Source: Spirochaetes bacterium RBG_16_49_21
GTDB taxonomy: Bacteria > Spirochaetota > UBA4802 > UBA5550
DNA: 64,000 nucleotides
Direction of reading: 5' to 3'
Assembly (NCBI GenBank): GCA_001829495.1
Contig: MIBJ01000022.1
Span: forward strand, 1 to 64,000
The translations under genes were made by a program, and so were the position numbers. How positions within the stretch are numbered: the stretch's first letter is position 1; the number at the start of each line of letters is the position of its first letter. Shown piece by piece: positions 61,697-64,000 of this stretch. The notes under the pieces are model-generated. The model saw only the letters and a list, made by a program, of their open reading frames with translations. It made no database searches and was not told where the DNA came from.

Positions 61697-61735
61697 TAAA
61701 TTCCCCCCGCCGCCTTCGGCGGCGGGGGGAATTTA
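61697..61735. terminator. 18-bp GC-rich hairpin between divergent genes
   Basis: AAATTCCCCCCGCCGCC pairs perfectly with its complement around TTC, and one more T-A pair closes it. It sits between the flg promoter and the MORN gene promoter, where it may insulate the two. Its core is shared with 50041 and 50421. Confidence 0.75.
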
Positions 61736-61775
61736 AATATTATTACAGTTCTGCAATTAGTTCATTTTAATATTC

Positions 61776-61828
61776 CCTCATTATATTTTCGGATAAAAAT
61801 AATGAGGAAAGTAGTATTTTTATATAAT
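61776..61828 (+). promoter_or_regulatory. inverted repeat and promoter of the MORN gene
   Basis: CCTCATTAT (61776) and ATAATGAGG (61799) are exact inverted repeats 14 bp apart. A TATAAT lies at 61823-61828, so the right arm covers the -35 zone. This looks like an operator. The MORN gene starts 43 bp later with an AGGAG site. Confidence 0.45.
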
Positions 61829-61870
61829 CCCCTCTGAGATCGGGAAAAGTCAAGTCAGGAGTAAACGACC

Positions 61871-62572
61871 ATGCGAAAATCAAAAATTGTCCTATTACCC
61901 TTAAGTATCGTGATATTTTTTTCATGCATGGGGGGTAATATGAAAGATGTTGCCGCTGACCTTTCCCGGGACATCAAAATCACCGGACCGGCAAATGCCG
62001 GCCTCTATAAAACGTACTGGCCCGACAGATCTTTGATGGCCGAGGGGCCGGTGATATCCAATAAAAAAACCGGGCTCTGGAAAATATACTATGAGGGAAC
62101 AGACGGCAAAAAAATCATGGCCGAGATCAATTTCAAGGAAGACGTTACTGATGGAGAAATGAAAGAATACTATCCGTCCGGCAGGCTCATGCGGAAGACA
62201 ACTTATAAAAACGGCATTCTGAACGGAGCCAGAACCGTATTTTATGAAACCGGATTCGGCAAATTGGAAGAACATTATAGAGACGGAAAAAAATGGGGCA
62301 AATCGTTTGAATACTATGAAAACGGAAATACCAGAGAAAACTCATATTTCCAGGACGGCCTGAGGCACGGCATGTCAACCGCCTTTCACCCTAACGGAAA
62401 AAGAAAATCGTTCGGCAGATACCTCATGGAAAAAAAGAACGGTATGTGGGAATTTTATTCCGAACAGGGCGTGATCGAGTCACGCGGGAATTACAAAGAC
62501 GACGAAAGGACCGGGGTATGGAGCTTTTATGATACGAAAGGGGTTAAAGTCGGGGAGAAGAAATACGATTAA
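61871..62572 (+). CDS. MORN-repeat lipoprotein
   Basis: 233 aa. Signal peptide with lipobox IFFSC. The rest is a row of MORN_2-type repeats of about 22 residues: 'TGLWKIYYEGTDGKKIMAEI', 'DGEMKEYYPSGRLMRKTTYK', 'GKSFEYYENGNTRENSYFQD', 'NGMWEFYSEQGVIESRGNYK' and 'TGVWSFYDTKGVKVGEKKYD'. Related to YwqK-type proteins. It is probably a surface or periplasmic beta-sheet protein of unknown role. Its stop codon touches the stop of the DAHP synthase gene. Confidence 0.85.
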   Translation: MRKSKIVLLPLSIVIFFSCMGGNMKDVAADLSRDIKITGPANAGLYKTYWPDRSLMAEGPVISNKKTGLWKIYYEGTDGKKIMAEINFKEDVTDGEMKEYYPSGRLMRKTTYKNGILNGARTVFYETGFGKLEEHYRDGKKWGKSFEYYENGNTRENSYFQDGLRHGMSTAFHPNGKRKSFGRYLMEKKNGMWEFYSEQGVIESRGNYKDDERTGVWSFYDTKGVKVGEKKYD

Positions 62573-63601
62573 TCATAAGAACTCCGCCAGCTCCAGAATC
62601 AGCTTCTCCGAATCCTCCCACCCGAGGCAGGGATCGGTGATCGACTTCCCGAACTCCTCGCCTGACGGGTCCTGCGCTCCCTCAAGGAGAAAGCTCTCGA
62701 TCATGAATCCCTTTACCAGCTTCCTGAGAATATCGGAATGCTTCAGACTCCTCATCACCTCCATTACGATGCGCGGCTGTTCGCCGAATTTTTTTCCTGA
62801 ATTTGAATGGTTGGTATCCACAATGATCGAAGGGTTCTGCAGCGACCGCTTCAGGTACATCTCCGCAAGGAGGATCAGATCCTCATAATGGTAGTTCGGG
62901 AAATGATTTCCGTACCGGTCCATGGCCCCGCGCAGCACGCCGTGGGCCAACGGGTTGCCGCTGGTTTCCACTTCCCAGCCGTTATATACGAACACATGGG
63001 AACTCTGGGCTGCATAGATCGAGTCGATCATGACGCGCAGGTCGCCCGACGTTGGATTTTTCATGCCCACCGGCACGTCAAGGCCGCTCACCGTAAGGCG
63101 GTGCTCCTGGTTCTCCACCGAGCGGGCGCCGATGGCTACATAGGAGAGAAGATCGGCAAGATACGGATAGTTCCCCGGATACAGCATCTCATCCGCGGCC
63201 GGCAGATGCGACAGCGACAGGGCGGTGATATGCATCTCCCGGATCGCCTGAAGGCCCTTGCTCATGTCGGGCTTATCCCGGTGATTGGGCTGATGCAGCA
63301 TTCCCTTGTATCCCTTGCCCGTGGTGCGCGGCTTGTTGGTGTAGATCCTCGGTACCAGCACCATCTTATCCTGTACCTGCTCCTGAAGCCGCGAAAGCCT
63401 GGTTGCGTATTCATATACCGCCTCCGCATGGTGTGCGGAGCAAGGGCCGATGAGCACGACAAGCCGCTGGTCGGCGCCGCTCAAGATATTCCTGATTTCC
63501 ACATCCCGCTTGTTCTTGATTTCCTGCAGATCCGCGGCAAGGGGCTGGCTCTCAAGAATGTCCCCCAGTGAGGGGTATTTTCGTATATACGTGAGATTCA
63601 T
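62573..63601 (-). CDS. aroG: 3-deoxy-7-phosphoheptulonate synthase (class I, AroG type)
   Basis: 342 aa. Joins PEP and erythrose-4-phosphate, the first step of the shikimate pathway. 'LVVLIGPCSAHH' (metal Cys), 'YTNKPRTTGKGYKG', 'AIGARSVENQEHR' and 'DTNHSNSGKKFGEQ' are type I-alpha motifs. The C-terminal 'GKSITDPCLGWEDSEKLI' is also typical. It ends base-to-base with the MORN gene. Confidence 0.95.
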   Translation of the reverse strand: MNLTYIRKYPSLGDILESQPLAADLQEIKNKRDVEIRNILSGADQRLVVLIGPCSAHHAEAVYEYATRLSRLQEQVQDKMVLVPRIYTNKPRTTGKGYKGMLHQPNHRDKPDMSKGLQAIREMHITALSLSHLPAADEMLYPGNYPYLADLLSYVAIGARSVENQEHRLTVSGLDVPVGMKNPTSGDLRVMIDSIYAAQSSHVFVYNGWEVETSGNPLAHGVLRGAMDRYGNHFPNYHYEDLILLAEMYLKRSLQNPSIIVDTNHSNSGKKFGEQPRIVMEVMRSLKHSDILRKLVKGFMIESFLLEGAQDPSGEEFGKSITDPCLGWEDSEKLILELAEFL

Positions 63602-63614
63602 AGGATCACCCTTT

Positions 63615-64000
63615 TTATTTAAAATACCCTACGGCATTCTTAAATATTTTGAATCCGTCAGCCTCTTCAGGTATATCCCCGCCTTCCCGGACAAGCTTTT
63701 CTTTTAAATAGGTCCAATCATCGCGCTGGTAGAAGAACATGCCGCGCTCCGGATGCGGCATCATGCCCATGATCCTGCCGCTCCGGTCGCACACTGCCGC
63801 GATATCGTTTACGGAGCCGTTGGGATTATACGGAAATTCTTTGCGCGCCCGTGATCCGTCCGGTTTTATATACCGGATACAGACGAGATTGTTCTTTTCC
63901 ATATCGTCAAGAACATGCTGCTCGGCAAAAAAATTCCCCTCACCGTGGGCCACCGGAATGTGAAGCCGATCCATGCCCTTGGTAAACACCGAAGGAGAAC
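63615..64000 (-). CDS. purQ: phosphoribosylformylglycinamidine synthase, glutaminase subunit (partial)
   Basis: The C-terminal 128 codons or so of PurQ; the N-terminal part, including the catalytic Cys, lies beyond the window. 'LHIPVAHGEGNFF' carries the catalytic His-region motif, and 'YNPNGSVNDIAAVCDRSGRI' and 'GMMPHPERGMFF' contain the final His-x-Glu of the triad. PurQ supplies ammonia for purine synthesis. It could be the end of a fused PurL, but the ending matches stand-alone PurQ. It is 13 bp from the aroG start on the same strand. Confidence 0.9.
   Translation of the reverse strand, partial: SPSVFTKGMDRLHIPVAHGEGNFFAEQHVLDDMEKNNLVCIRYIKPDGSRARKEFPYNPNGSVNDIAAVCDRSGRIMGMMPHPERGMFFYQRDDWTYLKEKLVREGGDIPEEADGFKIFKNAVGYFK

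Overview
The window looks like a spirochaete chromosome, probably an environmental or Leptospira-like lineage. The evidence is a protein that reads as the spirochaete cytoplasmic-filament protein CfpA, a flgG-flgA-flgH-flgI-flgJ operon whose FlgH lacks a lipobox (as expected for periplasmic flagella), and a MurE with the DNPR motif of meso-diaminopimelate-adding enzymes. Two tRNA genes are present (Gly-TCC and Thr-CGT). No rRNA, CRISPR array, prophage or complete insertion sequence was seen. The lineage call is inference from recognised families; no search was run.

Layout. 1-9,800 (minus strand): a PPDK-like protein with an altered ATP-binding domain, an unknown 302-aa protein, CfpA, a von Willebrand A membrane protein, an unknown 241-aa protein, a structured RNA that may be 6S-like, and enolase. 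10,157-24,190 (minus strand): a nearly complete dcw cell-wall/division cluster, read mraZ-rsmH-ftsL-murE-murF-mraY-murD-ftsW-murG-murC-ftsQ-ftsA-ftsZ. It is tightly overlapped, has an MraZ-type operator in front, and has no ftsI, murB or ddl. 24,482-27,000: tRNA-Gly, an ABC ATPase and a TMEM43-family membrane protein.

27,000-36,800 is an accessory region. It is a run of small plus-strand genes: two intact and one truncated FosA-like gene, a NYN-domain protein behind a structured leader, a YdeI-like protein, a lipoprotein phosphatase, an enoyl-CoA hydratase, a methyltransferase, small secreted or membrane proteins (DUF2059, DUF1304, DoxX) and a cupin. Gene remnants and a roughly 100-bp promoter-bearing repeat lie between them. 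Several gaps hold GCGTTA-type sites, one within an attC-like inverted-repeat structure, so a chromosomal integron or similar cassette array is a reasonable hypothesis. No integrase gene is in the window.

36,800-44,200: a large PAS/GAF sensor kinase with a pseudo-receiver, tRNA-Thr, an unknown protein, a class I adenylate cyclase homologue and a DUF2007/zinc-ribbon protein. 44,359-50,391: a glycerol-3-phosphate oxidation module (GlpA, GlpB, a cytochrome b/haem c/four-cluster Fe-S fusion, and an HdrB-like CCG protein), followed by a tiny dihaem c-type cytochrome. Together these suggest a membrane route from glycerol-3-phosphate to quinone or periplasmic carriers. 50,571-58,162: short-chain dehydrogenases, a ThDP enzyme, a Rieske ferredoxin, a MITE-like repeat, a DinB-family protein, an amidase-like lipoprotein, an alpha/beta hydrolase and a YHS protein. 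58,228-61,579: the flagellar rod/ring operon. 61,871-64,000: a MORN-repeat lipoprotein, DAHP synthase and the C-terminal end of PurQ.

A feature of the whole window is the number of long perfect or near-perfect palindromes between genes (64, 64, 49, 44, 39, 36 and 28 bp). They probably act as two-way terminators. The two 64-bp ones share the same central core and the same length.
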